A DNA stretch of 64,000 bases from the NCBI GenBank assembly GCA_963770035.1, contig CAVYON010000024.1, forward strand, positions 1 through 64,000, read 5' to 3'. The position numbers and the translations under genes are program-made. The notes under the pieces were generated by a model that searched no databases, was not told the DNA's origin, and saw only the letters and a list, made by a program, of their open reading frames with translations. The DNA comes from Roseiarcus sp963770035 (GTDB lineage: Bacteria; Pseudomonadota; Alphaproteobacteria; Rhizobiales; Beijerinckiaceae). Below are positions 18,238 through 26,968 of the stretch, one piece after another. How positions within the stretch are numbered: the first letter of the stretch is position 1; the number at the start of each line of letters is the position of its first letter.

Positions 18238-18409
18238 TCGCATTTAGTATGAATTCGGAATGCACGCGCGACGAGGATTCTGACAGTTCACAGAATTTGT
18301 CTTTGTTTCCAACTCTTGTCCTGGGACGATTAGCTCCGGTCGGAATGGCGGGATAAATTGGGACACGGGTCGTTCCCGAGTGAGCAAGGGCTACTGGCAA
18401 TGTCCATTG

Positions 18410-19783
18410 TTACACCGCCCCAGCGGTGGCGGGACCTGCTGTGGCTACCCGCGGGCGGCCGATGGTCAGCGCCAGCGCGGCGGCGATCACGCAGGCGACG
18501 CCCGCGACATAGAGCGCCGGCAGATAGGTCATGAGCTCGGTGCGGAAGAGGCCGGCGCCGAAGGCGGCCGTGGCCGCGCCGATCTGGTGGGCGGCGAAGA
18601 TCCAGCCGAAGGTCAGGTTCGCCTTCTGCGCGCCGAAGCGCTCAACCGTCAGCCGCACCGTCGGCGGCACGGTCGCCACCCAGTCGAGGCCGTAGAACAC
18701 GGCGAAGGCCGAGAGCCCGATCACCGAAAAGTCGGTGAACGGCAGGACGATCAGCGACAGGCCGCGCAGCCCGTAATAGACGAACAGCAGCCAGCGGTTG
18801 TCGAAGCGGTCGGAGAGCCAGCCCGACAGGATCGTGCCGACAAAGTCGAAAGCGCCGATCGCCGCCAGCGCACCCGCCGCCGCGACGGGCGCGACGCCGT
18901 AATCGCCGCAAAGCGAAATCCAGTGCGTCTGGATGAGGCCGTTGGTCGAGAGGCCGCAGACGAAGAAAGTGGCGAACAGCACCCAGAAGGTGCGGCTCGC
19001 CCGCGCCTCGTAGAGCGCTCGCAAAGGCGAGGCGAGCATTGCGCCCAATGCGTTGCTCTCGACCGGGGGCGGCTCGAGCGCGCGCGCGCCGAACGGCGCG
19101 AGCCCGACATCATGGGGGCGATCGCGCATGAGGAGCAGCGCGACAAGACCGGCGAGCCAAAGCATGACGACGACGAACCCGAGCGCGACCCTCCAGCCAT
19201 AAACCTCCGTCAGCTTGGCAAGCAGCGGCAGGAAAACGAGCTGGCCAGTGGCGGTGCTTGCCGTCAGCATACCGACGACGAGGCCGCGCCGATGCTGGAA
19301 CCAGCGCGCCGCAACCGTCGCCCCGAGCACGAGCGCGACCATGCCGGTGCCGAGGCCGATCAGGACCCCCCACAGCGCAACGAGCTGCCAAAGCTCAGTC
19401 ATGGCGAGCGAAGCGAGCACGCCGGCCGACACCATGCCGACCGCGGCGATCACGACCAACCGGACGCCGAAGCGGTTGATCAGGGCCGCGGCGAACGGCG
19501 CAATCAAGCCGAACAGCGCAAGGCGGATGGCGAAGGCCGAGGAAATGTCGGCGGCGCTCCAGCCGAACTCCTTTTCGAGCGGACCGATCAGGACGCCCGG
19601 CGCGCCCATCGCGCCGGCGTTGGCCAGCATGACAAGGAAGGTCGAGCCCGCGACGACCCAACCATAAAATATTCCACGCCGCCCGAGCGCCGCGGAGAGA
19701 CGGTTGGAGAGCGAGAGGGCGGCCGGCCGGGCGGACGCACCGGGGACGTCGCCGCCGCGCGAAACGATGATGGATTCCGTCAT
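18410..19783 (-). CDS. MFS transporter (OFA/monocarboxylate-like)
   Basis: The 457-residue product has about 12 predicted membrane segments starting at FYGWVVAGSTFLVMLANAGA and AFAIRLALFGLIAPFAAALI. The GxxYGW-type start and the loop sequence NRFGVRLVVIAA after TM2 suit MFS carriers of the oxalate/formate or monocarboxylate group. The loop WLSDRFDNRWLLFVYYG is the matching motif between TM8 and TM9. It would be an inner-membrane proton-linked transporter or exporter; substrate cannot be told. A MarR-type regulator gene lies 40 bp upstream in the same direction, so the pair probably responds to a small organic acid or aromatic compound. Confidence 0.8.
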   Translation of the reverse strand: MTESIIVSRGGDVPGASARPAALSLSNRLSAALGRRGIFYGWVVAGSTFLVMLANAGAMGAPGVLIGPLEKEFGWSAADISSAFAIRLALFGLIAPFAAALINRFGVRLVVIAAVGMVSAGVLASLAMTELWQLVALWGVLIGLGTGMVALVLGATVAARWFQHRRGLVVGMLTASTATGQLVFLPLLAKLTEVYGWRVALGFVVVMLWLAGLVALLLMRDRPHDVGLAPFGARALEPPPVESNALGAMLASPLRALYEARASRTFWVLFATFFVCGLSTNGLIQTHWISLCGDYGVAPVAAAGALAAIGAFDFVGTILSGWLSDRFDNRWLLFVYYGLRGLSLIVLPFTDFSVIGLSAFAVFYGLDWVATVPPTVRLTVERFGAQKANLTFGWIFAAHQIGAATAAFGAGLFRTELMTYLPALYVAGVACVIAAALALTIGRPRVATAGPATAGAV

Positions 19784-19823
19784 GGCGTTCTCCGTTCGGC
19801 GGCTGTCCGTCAGCAGGGCGATA

Positions 19824-20222
19824 TCAAAGGCTTTGGGCGAGGACGCGAAGCGTCTCGGCGCGCTCGGCGCCGATCGCAGCCTCGATGCGCCGCTGGGCGT
19901 CCTGCCACAAAGGCCGGGCGCGCCGCAGCGTCTCGCGGCCGGCCTCGGTCAGCGCAACCGCGGTTTCGCGTTGGTCTGCGGCGGTCGTCTCGCTCACCAC
20001 CCCCATCCGCTCGAGCACTTTGACGTTGCGCCCGACCGTCGAGCGGTCAAGCTTGGCAAGGCGCGCGAGCTCAGTCAGCGAGACCGCCCCAGCCCGCTCG
20101 ACCCGCCGCATCAGGCTGAACTGGGCCAGGCCGATCCCAGCCGGGGCGAGCGCCTCGTCGTAAAGCGCGGTCATCTTGCGGGTCGCGGCGCGGAGGGCGG
20201 CGCAATAGCAGGGGGTATCCAT
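19824..20222 (-). CDS. MarR-family transcriptional regulator
   Basis: This 132-residue winged-helix protein shows the MarR recognition helix VSLTELARLAKLDRSTVGRN, then VKVLERMGVVS and the wing segment DQRETAVALTEAGRETL. A CYCAALR segment near the N-terminus contains cysteines that could sense redox state or a ligand, though this is inference. It is encoded just ahead of the MFS transporter, which it likely controls. A 10-bp palindrome lies 6-15 bp upstream of its start codon and could be its own operator. The ATG at 20222 gives normal family length. Confidence 0.85.
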   Translation of the reverse strand: MDTPCYCAALRAATRKMTALYDEALAPAGIGLAQFSLMRRVERAGAVSLTELARLAKLDRSTVGRNVKVLERMGVVSETTAADQRETAVALTEAGRETLRRARPLWQDAQRRIEAAIGAERAETLRVLAQSL

Positions 20223-20227
20223 TTACG

Positions 20228-20237
20228 GGTATATACC
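20228..20237. promoter_or_regulatory. Palindrome GGTATATACC upstream of the marR gene
   Basis: A perfect 10-bp palindrome lies just before the marR ATG and within the 198-bp divergent region shared with the carbonic anhydrase gene. Position and symmetry suit an autoregulatory MarR operator. It is short and unproven; TATA-rich symmetry could also be part of a promoter. Confidence 0.4.
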
Positions 20238-20419
20238 TGCATCGGCAAGCGGGCGCAAGCGCTTGTGAGCTCAGCGGCTGCGACAGGTCTCGCTTTGCCC
20301 CCTGATTGCAGTCGGCGCGTTGTGGAAATCCACGACCTTCTTGAGAACGTCGCCCGCACCGGCCCATACTGGCGTCATCCGGAGGCGACTTCCGGCGAAT
20401 TTGGGATGGAGGCGAAGAG

Positions 20420-21142
20420 ATGTGCCAAGAGTGCGAGACGCAGGAGATCGGCCGGCGCGGATTTTTGAAGTTTGGCGCGAGAGCGCTCGCGGCCGCGGGC
20501 CTGGGCGGCGCGATGCGGCCGGCCACCGCGGCCGATGGCGCGCCGACGGCGCTGACTCCCGACCAGGCGCTGGCCCAGCTCAAGGCCGACAATGGCGCTT
20601 TCATCAAAAATCCCGAGGTTTGCTCGCGCAACCTGGCTGAGCAACGCGAGCAGGTCGCCGGCCATCAGGCCCCCTGGGCGACCATCGTGGCCTGCGCCGA
20701 CAGCCGCGTTCCGCCTGAGCTGATCTTCGGCGGGCGGGGCCTCGGCGAGTTGTTCGTTGCTCGAAACGCCGGCAACCTGGTCGATGTTCAGACGCTCGGC
20801 ACGCTCGAATATGGCGCGGCCGTGCTCGGCTCTCCGCTGATCGTCGTGCTTGCGCATACGAGCTGCGGCGCGGTCAAGGCCGCCTGCGATGTCGTGCTCA
20901 AGAACGCGACCTACCCCGGCGTGATCGGGACCATGATCCAACCGATCCTGCCGGCCGCGCTCGCCGTGCGCGGAATGGAGGGAGACTATGTCGACAACGC
21001 CGCCAAGAAGAGCGCCGAACTGACCGCCGAGCGGATCCCGGCGCAGAGCGCGCTGATCTCGGGTCTCGTCAAGGACGGCAAGCTCAAGATCGTTCCCGCG
21101 ATTTACGATCTCCAGACCGGCGAGGTCTCGCTTTTGAGCTAG
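20420..21142 (+). CDS. Beta-class carbonic anhydrase with Tat signal peptide
   Basis: The enzyme interconverts CO2 and bicarbonate using a zinc held by C92, H146 and C149 (IVACADSRVPPE and VLAHTSCGAV); the aspartate-arginine pair in CADSR is the catalytic dyad. The 240-residue protein starts with a twin-arginine signal, GRRGFLKFGARALAAAGLGG, ending near ATAAD, so it should be exported folded to the periplasm. The RNAGN motif (about residues 115-119) is also present. ATG 20420 follows a purine-rich GGCGAAGAG site. The gene is divergent from marR. Periplasmic placement is uncommon for beta-class enzymes and suggests CO2 capture or bicarbonate supply near the cell envelope. Confidence 0.9.
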   Translation: MCQECETQEIGRRGFLKFGARALAAAGLGGAMRPATAADGAPTALTPDQALAQLKADNGAFIKNPEVCSRNLAEQREQVAGHQAPWATIVACADSRVPPELIFGGRGLGELFVARNAGNLVDVQTLGTLEYGAAVLGSPLIVVLAHTSCGAVKAACDVVLKNATYPGVIGTMIQPILPAALAVRGMEGDYVDNAAKKSAELTAERIPAQSALISGLVKDGKLKIVPAIYDLQTGEVSLLS

Positions 21143-21512
21143 TCGGTCTGCGGGGCGCCGGCTTGAAAGGATCTGCACGTCGCCCGGCCATCGGCGTCGC
21201 GCCGCCCTCTTACCGCGAAGGGACCTGCACGTCCGCACGCGCCGTCCGGTCCTCGCGAACGACGCGTCGGTTCAGCTCTTGAATCGGGGTCTCCGAGGTA
21301 AAGCTTGAGGGCGAACGCGCCGCCGCGCCGATCAGGTTCCCCGACCCGCCGGTAGGCAACGCGCCGCCAATCGCCCCTGCAGCGATCATCGACGGCGACC
21401 GGGAGCGCGATGATTTGGCCCGAATCGACGAGTCGAACCAGCGCCGTTCTCATTCCGGTCGCTGTGTTTCGACGCGCGAGGCCCGGGAGAAGGAACGGTC
21501 CCGAACGGCGGC
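21143..21512. other. Intergenic stretch between carbonic anhydrase and GntP permease
   Basis: The 370 bp between these convergent genes contain an open frame on the minus strand (21139-21453), but its arginine-rich composition and lack of any family pattern make it an unlikely gene. I see no tRNA, clear terminator or repeat here. Confidence 0.5.
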
Positions 21513-22922
21513 TCAGTAGAGCCCGGTGAACTCGTAGACGCCGATGGCGACGAACACGGCGGCGGTCTTCAGGATCGTGACGGCGAAAATGTCCTTGTAG
21601 GACTGCCGATGCGTCAGGCCGGTAACCGCGAGCAGCGTGATCACCGCGCCGTTGTGGGGCAACGTGTCCATGCCGCCGCTCGCCATCGACGCGATCCGGT
21701 GAAACACCTCCAACGGGATGTGCGCCGCGTTCGCCATGTCGATGAACTCCTTCGACATCGCCGCGAGCGCGATCGACATGCCGCCCGACGCCGAGCCGGT
21801 GATGCCGGCGAGCGAGGTGACGGTGACGGCCTCGCGCACCAGCGGATTGGGGATGCCGCCGAGCGCGTCGCGAATAGCGAGGAAGCCTGGCAACGAGGCG
21901 ATGACCCCGCCAAAGCCGTATTCGGAGGCCGTGTTCATCGCCGCCAGCAACGCGCCGCCCACCGCAAGCTTGCTACCCTCGGCGAAATTCTTGGAAACGG
22001 TGCGGAAGCCGAACAGGAACACCACGAGGATGCCGGCGAGCAGCGCGCCCTCGACCGCCCAGATCGCCCAAATCGGCGGGATCGGCGTCGGAATTGCGTG
22101 GTCCATGGCGAGCTTCAGGTCGTAGGTCGAACCGTAGGCCCAATCGATCAGGCCGGTGAACACGCCGGGGAAGCCGCCGAGCACGATGTTGAGGCCGAAC
22201 GTCACGATGAGCGGCAGAAAGGCGATCCAGGGCGACGCCAGATGGGTCGTGTCGATCGGCGGCGGCTCATTGATATGGCCTTCGCCGTAGCCTTCTCCCC
22301 GGGCGCGGGCGCTCCGCTTCTGCCATTCCAGATAGGCCATGCCGCAGACGAAGATGAAGATCGCGCCCACGATGCCGAGCACCGGCGCGGCGGCGGTCGT
22401 CGTCTTGAAATAGGCGGTCGGGATGATGTTCTGGATCTGCGGGGTGAACGGCAGCGAATCCATCGTAAACGAAAAGGCGCCGAGCGCGATGGTGCCGGGA
22501 ATCAGGCGCTTGGGGATGTCGCCAGCGCGGAAAAGCTCGGCGGCGAACGGATAGGCGGCGAACACCACCACGAACAGCGACACGCCGCCGTAAGTCAGCA
22601 CCGCGCAGACCAGCACGATCGCCAGAATCGCCTGATCCTTGCCGACCGCGCGGATGATCGTCGCCACGATCGACTTGGCGAAACCGGAGAGCTCGATCAC
22701 CTTTCCGAACACGGCGCCAAGGAGGAAGACCGGGAAGTAGAGTTGCGCGAAGCCGACCATCTTCACCATGAAGAGACCGGTGAAGGCGGCGGGCACCGCG
22801 TGCGGATCGGTGAGAAAAACGGCGCCCATCGCAGCAATGGGCGCAAATAAGATCACGCTAAAGCCGCGATAGGCGACAAACATTAGGAAGCAGAGCGCGG
22901 CCAGCGCTATCAGAAAATCCAT
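21513..22922 (-). CDS. GntP-family permease (gluconate / hydroxybutyrate type)
   Basis: The 469-residue inner-membrane protein has about 12 hydrophobic segments. Segments typical of GntP carriers are AILAIVLVCAVLTYGGVSLF, FVVVFAAYPFAAELFRAGDI and, near the C-terminus, ITGSASGGMSIALAAMSKEF and ASMASGGMDTLPHNGAVIT. The last two resemble the SSGG/GGxDTLPHNG boxes of D-beta-hydroxybutyrate and gluconate permeases. It would take up a small organic acid with protons. The gene stands alone on the minus strand, with about 115 bp of non-coding DNA before the next minus-strand gene. Its exact substrate is not shown by the sequence. Confidence 0.8.
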   Translation of the reverse strand: MDFLIALAALCFLMFVAYRGFSVILFAPIAAMGAVFLTDPHAVPAAFTGLFMVKMVGFAQLYFPVFLLGAVFGKVIELSGFAKSIVATIIRAVGKDQAILAIVLVCAVLTYGGVSLFVVVFAAYPFAAELFRAGDIPKRLIPGTIALGAFSFTMDSLPFTPQIQNIIPTAYFKTTTAAAPVLGIVGAIFIFVCGMAYLEWQKRSARARGEGYGEGHINEPPPIDTTHLASPWIAFLPLIVTFGLNIVLGGFPGVFTGLIDWAYGSTYDLKLAMDHAIPTPIPPIWAIWAVEGALLAGILVVFLFGFRTVSKNFAEGSKLAVGGALLAAMNTASEYGFGGVIASLPGFLAIRDALGGIPNPLVREAVTVTSLAGITGSASGGMSIALAAMSKEFIDMANAAHIPLEVFHRIASMASGGMDTLPHNGAVITLLAVTGLTHRQSYKDIFAVTILKTAAVFVAIGVYEFTGLY

Positions 22923-23037
22923 CGGCCCCTCCCCTTACACTCGGCGAATTCCGGCGCAATCTGCTGCCGCGCGATAGCGGAAGCAAGGGAGCGCGCTGCG
23001 TCATAATCGCGCGATTGGTCGCGTCGGAACGTCGCGC

Positions 23038-23964
23038 TTATGCGCCCGCAACGTTTCGGTCGGCGAAGGCCGGCGCCGCCTCCGCGGCAATCGCCCCGAA
23101 GAGAATGAGCGCGCAGCCTATCCCGCCGGCGACGGTCAAACTCTCGCCGAGCCATAGCGCGCCGGCGACTGCCGCAAAGACGCTTTCCATCGACAGGATC
23201 AGCGCCGCCTCGGCCGGCGGCGTGTAGCGCTGCGCAACGATTTGCAAGGTATAGCCGACGGCGCCGGAGACGAGCCCGGCAAACAGGATCGCGGGCGCAG
23301 CGGCAAGAAAGGCGGCGGCCGGCGCTGCCCCTTCGAGAGCCGCGGAAGCGGCGGCGGCGAGAACCGCGCAAAGCGCGAATTGCGAAAATGCAAGGCTCAA
23401 CGGCCGCTCGGCCTTGACGAGGAAGATCGGCGTGAGCGCGATGCCGGTCGCCCAAGCAAGATCGGCGAGCAGCACTAGCCCGTCTCCGACCGTCGGCGGA
23501 CGGGTCGGTCCGCCGCCGGTGGCGAGCAGCCAGGCCCCGATCAGCGAGACAGCGCCGGCCGCAAGAACGATGGCGCGCGGACGCCGTCGCGACAGGGCCC
23601 ATACGACAAACGGCGTCAGCACGACATAGCAGGCGGTGAGAAATCCGGCGTTGGTGGCGCTGGTGGTCGCGAGCCCTGCCTGCTGCAGGCTCGCGCCGAG
23701 AAACAGCATAAGGCCGATGACGACTGCAAGACGCCATGCGCGCGGCGAGCGCGGCAAGCCGCTGCGCCAACTCTCAAGTAGGCCCAGCGGCGCGAGCGCG
23801 AGCGCGGACACGAGGAAGCGGGCTGCAACGAAGGCTAGCGGCGGCAGCGCGCCGATGTCCTTTTGAACGACGAACGTGATGCCCCAAATGACGGAGGTCG
23901 CCAGCAGCAAGGAGTCGGCGCCGAGGCGGCTGAGGCCGCCGGCTCCGACCGTCGTGCTCGACAA
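23038..23964 (-). CDS. EamA/DMT-family transporter
   Basis: The 308-residue protein has about ten membrane segments in two EamA repeats. The first begins LLLATSVIWGITFVVQKDIG with the usual early helix of the drug/metabolite transporter group, and the second ends with QRYTPPAEAALILSMESVFA and GALWLGESLTVAGGIGCALI, the classic end motif of EamA proteins. It probably exports amino acids or other metabolites across the inner membrane; nothing indicates which. The gene starts 3 bp after the methylmalonyl-CoA epimerase stop, so the two are cotranscribed, perhaps at the end of the long nuo-birA-rnj run. Confidence 0.8.
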   Translation of the reverse strand: MSSTTVGAGGLSRLGADSLLLATSVIWGITFVVQKDIGALPPLAFVAARFLVSALALAPLGLLESWRSGLPRSPRAWRLAVVIGLMLFLGASLQQAGLATTSATNAGFLTACYVVLTPFVVWALSRRRPRAIVLAAGAVSLIGAWLLATGGGPTRPPTVGDGLVLLADLAWATGIALTPIFLVKAERPLSLAFSQFALCAVLAAAASAALEGAAPAAAFLAAAPAILFAGLVSGAVGYTLQIVAQRYTPPAEAALILSMESVFAAVAGALWLGESLTVAGGIGCALILFGAIAAEAAPAFADRNVAGA

Positions 23965-23967
23965 GAA

Positions 23968-24372
23968 TCAGACCTGCTCGATCTCTGTCAGCGTGCCGAC
24001 AAAGTCCTTGGGGTGCAGGAACAGCACGGGCTTGCCATGCGCGCCGATCTTGGGCTCGCCGTCGCCGAGAACGCGGGCGCCCGCGGCCTTCAGCGAGTCG
24101 CGCGCAGCGATGATGTCTTCCACTTCGAAGCACAAGTGGTGCATGCCGCCGTCCGGATTCTTCTCCAGAAACTTCGCGATCGGCGATTTGTCTCCGAGCG
24201 GATGCAGGAGTTCGATCTTGGTGTTCGGCAGTTCGATGAACACGACCGTCACGCCGTGGGCGGGAACTGGATGCGGCTCCGACACCTTGGCTCCGAGCGT
24301 CTGACGATAGGTGTTTGCCGCCTTCTCGAGGTCAGGGACCGCGATGGCGACGTGGTTCAGCTTTCCAATCAT
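23968..24372 (-). CDS. mce: Methylmalonyl-CoA epimerase
   Basis: The enzyme racemises (2R)- and (2S)-methylmalonyl-CoA in propionyl-CoA breakdown. The 134-residue vicinal-oxygen-chelate protein has the metal-binding pattern KLNHVAIAVPDLEKAANTYR with the first histidine, KIELLHPLGDKSPIAKFLEK with the glutamate, and GGMHHLCFEVEDI with the second histidine. Length matches the family. ATG 24372 is chosen because it gives the canonical N-terminus; the frame stays open upstream. In many rhizobia this gene follows rnj and birA downstream of the nuo operon, as here, which supports the call. Confidence 0.92.
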   Translation of the reverse strand: MIGKLNHVAIAVPDLEKAANTYRQTLGAKVSEPHPVPAHGVTVVFIELPNTKIELLHPLGDKSPIAKFLEKNPDGGMHHLCFEVEDIIAARDSLKAAGARVLGDGEPKIGAHGKPVLFLHPKDFVGTLTEIEQV

Positions 24373-24481
24373 GGGTCTGCTCCTGTCCGCCGGAACGAGA
24401 CTGGGCCTGGCGACCGGCCAGTAGCGAATTCGGGGCCGCGGTTCCAGCCGTCGCGCCGCGCGCCCTTCGCCGAACGCCTTC

Positions 24482-26149
24482 CTATACCTCCACCACGAGC
24501 GCATGCACCTGCGGCTTCTTGCCCCAGACGGCCCCGACCGAGGCGCGCACGCCACGCTCGATGGCGGTCGACACGAAGTCCGCGTCGCGCCGCTTGCCCC
24601 GTGGCAGGCTCTCGAAGACTTCGAAAATCGCCACGTCGATGATCTCGTCGAACCCCGCGCCCTCGCGCGTGCGTTCCGGCAGACCGGCGATCATCACGTC
24701 GGGGTCGCCCGCCATCTCACCCTTCGGCGTCAACGCAACGGCGATCGAGACGACGCCCGAGAACGAGAGCCGCCGCCGCTGGCCGACGCACTCTTGCTGG
24801 CTCGGCAGAAGAATGTCGCCGTCCTTAAGCCGGCGGCCGTGATCGATCCGGCCGATCACCGCCAGCTCGCCTGGGGCGAAACGGACGAGATCGCCATTGA
24901 AGGCGCGCCGCACCTGCGGCACGCCCTGCGCCCGGGCGAAAGCGGCGTGCTCAGTGAGATGAAGCGCCTCGCCGTGCGCCGGGACCGCCATCTGCGGCCT
25001 CAGCCAGCCGTACATCTTTTGCACCTCGGCGCGGCGCGGATGGCCGGACACATGCACCAGCGCATTTCGATCGGTGACGATTTCGACGCCCGCAGCGACA
25101 AGGGCGTTGATGATCCTGCCGACCGCCTTCTCGTTGCCCGGAATGGTGCGCGACGAGAATACGACGGTGTCGCCCGGGCTCAGCTCCGCCGTCGGATGAT
25201 CGTTCTCGGCCATGCGGGCGAGCGCGGCGCGCGGTTCGCCCTGGCTGCCGGTGGCGAGCGCGAGGACCTTGTCGCGCGGCAGGCGATCGAAGGCGTCCAT
25301 GCCGAGGAAGGGCGGGACGCCGTCGAACATGCCAAGTTCCCGCGCGACAGCGACAACGCGCTCCATCGCGCGGCCGAGAATGCAGACTTGCCGACCGGCG
25401 GCGAGGCCGGCCTCGGCGGCGGCGCGCAGGCGCGCAACGTTCGAGGCGAAGGTAGTGACGACCACCCTGCCCTTCGCCTTGACGATCAGATCCTTCAGCG
25501 TTGCGGCGACATCGCGCTCTGAAGGGCTCTCGCCCTCGCGCAACACATTGGTCGAGTCGCAGACCAGCGCCAGCACTCCTTCGTCGCCGAGCGCCCTCAG
25601 ACGAGCCTCGTCGGTCCGCGCGCCGATGATGGGCGTCGGATCGATCTTCCAGTCGCCAGTATGGACGACGAGACCGGCCGGCGTGCGAATCGCCAGCGCC
25701 GTACTCTCGGGGATTGAATGGGCGACGGGCACGAACTCGACGTCGAACGGGCCGATCATGAGCCGCGCGCCGGGCCGGACGATCTGGATCGGGACCTTGG
25801 GCGCTCCCGGCTCGCCGAGCCGGCGCGCCTCTGCGAGCCCGGTTGCGAATGGCGAGGCGTAGACCTGAGCGCCAAGGCTCGGCCACAGCTCCGCCAGCGC
25901 GCCGATGTGGTCTTCGTGCGCATGCGTGATGATGATGCCGACGAGATCCTTTTTCACCTTCTCTATGAAGCCGAGGTCCGGCATGACGAGATCGACGCCA
26001 GGCAGGTCGTCGCCGGCGAACGCGAGGCCGAGATCGATCATCAGCCACTTGCGCCCCTTCGGCGGACCATAGCCGTAGAGCGCACAATTCATCCCGATTT
26101 CGCCGAGCCCTCCGAGGGCCGCGAACACGAACTCGCTGTCGTCAGTCAT
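24482..26149 (-). CDS. rnj: Ribonuclease J
   Basis: This metallo-beta-lactamase-fold nuclease (555 residues) matures and degrades RNA, with endonuclease and 5'-to-3' exonuclease activity. Its zinc site is HAHEDHIGAL near residue 75, with more ligands in VPVAHSIPESTAL and VVHTGDWKID. The beta-CASP domain is indicated by VVTTFASNVARLRAAAEAG, LALATGSQGEPRAAL and VSGHPRRAEVQKM; the C-terminal domain ends near AVWGKKPQVHALVVEV. The start abuts the birA stop (TAAATG). Its place after nuoN and birA is common in alphaproteobacteria, where RNase J exists beside RNase E. Confidence 0.93.
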   Translation of the reverse strand: MTDDSEFVFAALGGLGEIGMNCALYGYGPPKGRKWLMIDLGLAFAGDDLPGVDLVMPDLGFIEKVKKDLVGIIITHAHEDHIGALAELWPSLGAQVYASPFATGLAEARRLGEPGAPKVPIQIVRPGARLMIGPFDVEFVPVAHSIPESTALAIRTPAGLVVHTGDWKIDPTPIIGARTDEARLRALGDEGVLALVCDSTNVLREGESPSERDVAATLKDLIVKAKGRVVVTTFASNVARLRAAAEAGLAAGRQVCILGRAMERVVAVARELGMFDGVPPFLGMDAFDRLPRDKVLALATGSQGEPRAALARMAENDHPTAELSPGDTVVFSSRTIPGNEKAVGRIINALVAAGVEIVTDRNALVHVSGHPRRAEVQKMYGWLRPQMAVPAHGEALHLTEHAAFARAQGVPQVRRAFNGDLVRFAPGELAVIGRIDHGRRLKDGDILLPSQQECVGQRRRLSFSGVVSIAVALTPKGEMAGDPDVMIAGLPERTREGAGFDEIIDVAIFEVFESLPRGKRRDADFVSTAIERGVRASVGAVWGKKPQVHALVVEV

Positions 26150-26968
26150 TTACGCTGGGCCTTCCCGCACGGGCGAACCGGGCGGCGCCGCGGGCGCCGC
26201 GTCATCCGGTTCCGGCGATATCCAGAGGTCGGCGGCCTCGATCGCCTCGGTTCCGCCCTCCCCGCGAAACAGCAATCGGCCGTCCGCGTCAAGTCCTTCG
26301 AAGGCGCCCTCGCGTCGGCCGCGGGCGCCGTCGATCCTGATCAAGGATCCGAGCCCCGCCGCATGATCGAGCCAGGCCGCACGGACGGCGGGAAATCCCT
26401 CGCCCTGAGCCCAAAGATCGAGCGCCTCGTCAAACCGCGCGAAAAGCCGCTCAAGAAGCGCGGAGGGCTCGATTGCACCGCCGTCGTCGCGCCCGAGCGT
26501 GGCGGTCGGATAGCCGACCTCTTCCGGCGCGTGGACGCAATTGACCCCGATCCCGACGACGCAGGCGAGCCCACGATCGGGAAGCGCCGAGCCTTCGAGC
26601 AGCAGGCCGGCGCATTTGGCGCCGCCAATGACGAGATCGTTCGGCCATTTGAGACGCGCCCGCCCCGCGCCGAGGTCCCGGGCCGAACGGACAAGGGCCA
26701 CGCCGGCGACGAAGCCCAATTGCGGCGAGCGGGCCTGCGAGCAAGGTTCGATCAGCAGCGCGCTCGCATGGAGATTGCCCCGCGGCGACACCCAACCGCG
26801 GCCTCGCCGCCCGCGGCCGGCGCTCTGCTCGCCTGCGACGATCCACAGCCGGCCTGGGTCGCCGGAGACAGCGCGACGGCGCGCCTCGGCGTTGGTCGAG
26901 TTGATCGTGTCGAGGCGGTCGATCCGCCATCCGAGCGGCGCGGCCCCCCGCGTGGCGGCAATGCTCAA
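26150..26968 (-). CDS. birA: Biotin-[acetyl-CoA-carboxylase] ligase
   Basis: The enzyme attaches biotin to carboxylases through biotinyl-AMP. The 272-residue protein lacks the N-terminal helix-turn-helix of E. coli BirA, so it is a pure ligase. The signature DTINSTNAEARRRAVSG and the adenylate loop GEQSAGRGRRGRGWVSPRGN are clear, as is KWPNDLVIGGAKCAGLLLEG. The start is a TTG at 26968 that overlaps the nuoN stop as TTGA; no ATG closer to the conserved part gives the family's N-terminus, so I accept TTG. It is translationally coupled to nuoN and followed directly by rnj. Confidence 0.9.
   Translation of the reverse strand: MSIAATRGAAPLGWRIDRLDTINSTNAEARRRAVSGDPGRLWIVAGEQSAGRGRRGRGWVSPRGNLHASALLIEPCSQARSPQLGFVAGVALVRSARDLGAGRARLKWPNDLVIGGAKCAGLLLEGSALPDRGLACVVGIGVNCVHAPEEVGYPTATLGRDDGGAIEPSALLERLFARFDEALDLWAQGEGFPAVRAAWLDHAAGLGSLIRIDGARGRREGAFEGLDADGRLLFRGEGGTEAIEAADLWISPEPDDAAPAAPPGSPVREGPA

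Noticed and set aside
18380..20023. 547-codon plus-strand open frame opposite the MFS gene
   Set aside because: Arginine-rich shadow of a well-supported transporter gene, crossing the marR gene as well.
21139..21453. 104-codon minus-strand frame after carbonic anhydrase
   Set aside because: No ribosome site, odd composition and no family resemblance.
21609..22850. 413-codon plus-strand open frame opposite the GntP permease
   Set aside because: Composition is that of an antisense frame; the minus strand carries a clear membrane protein.
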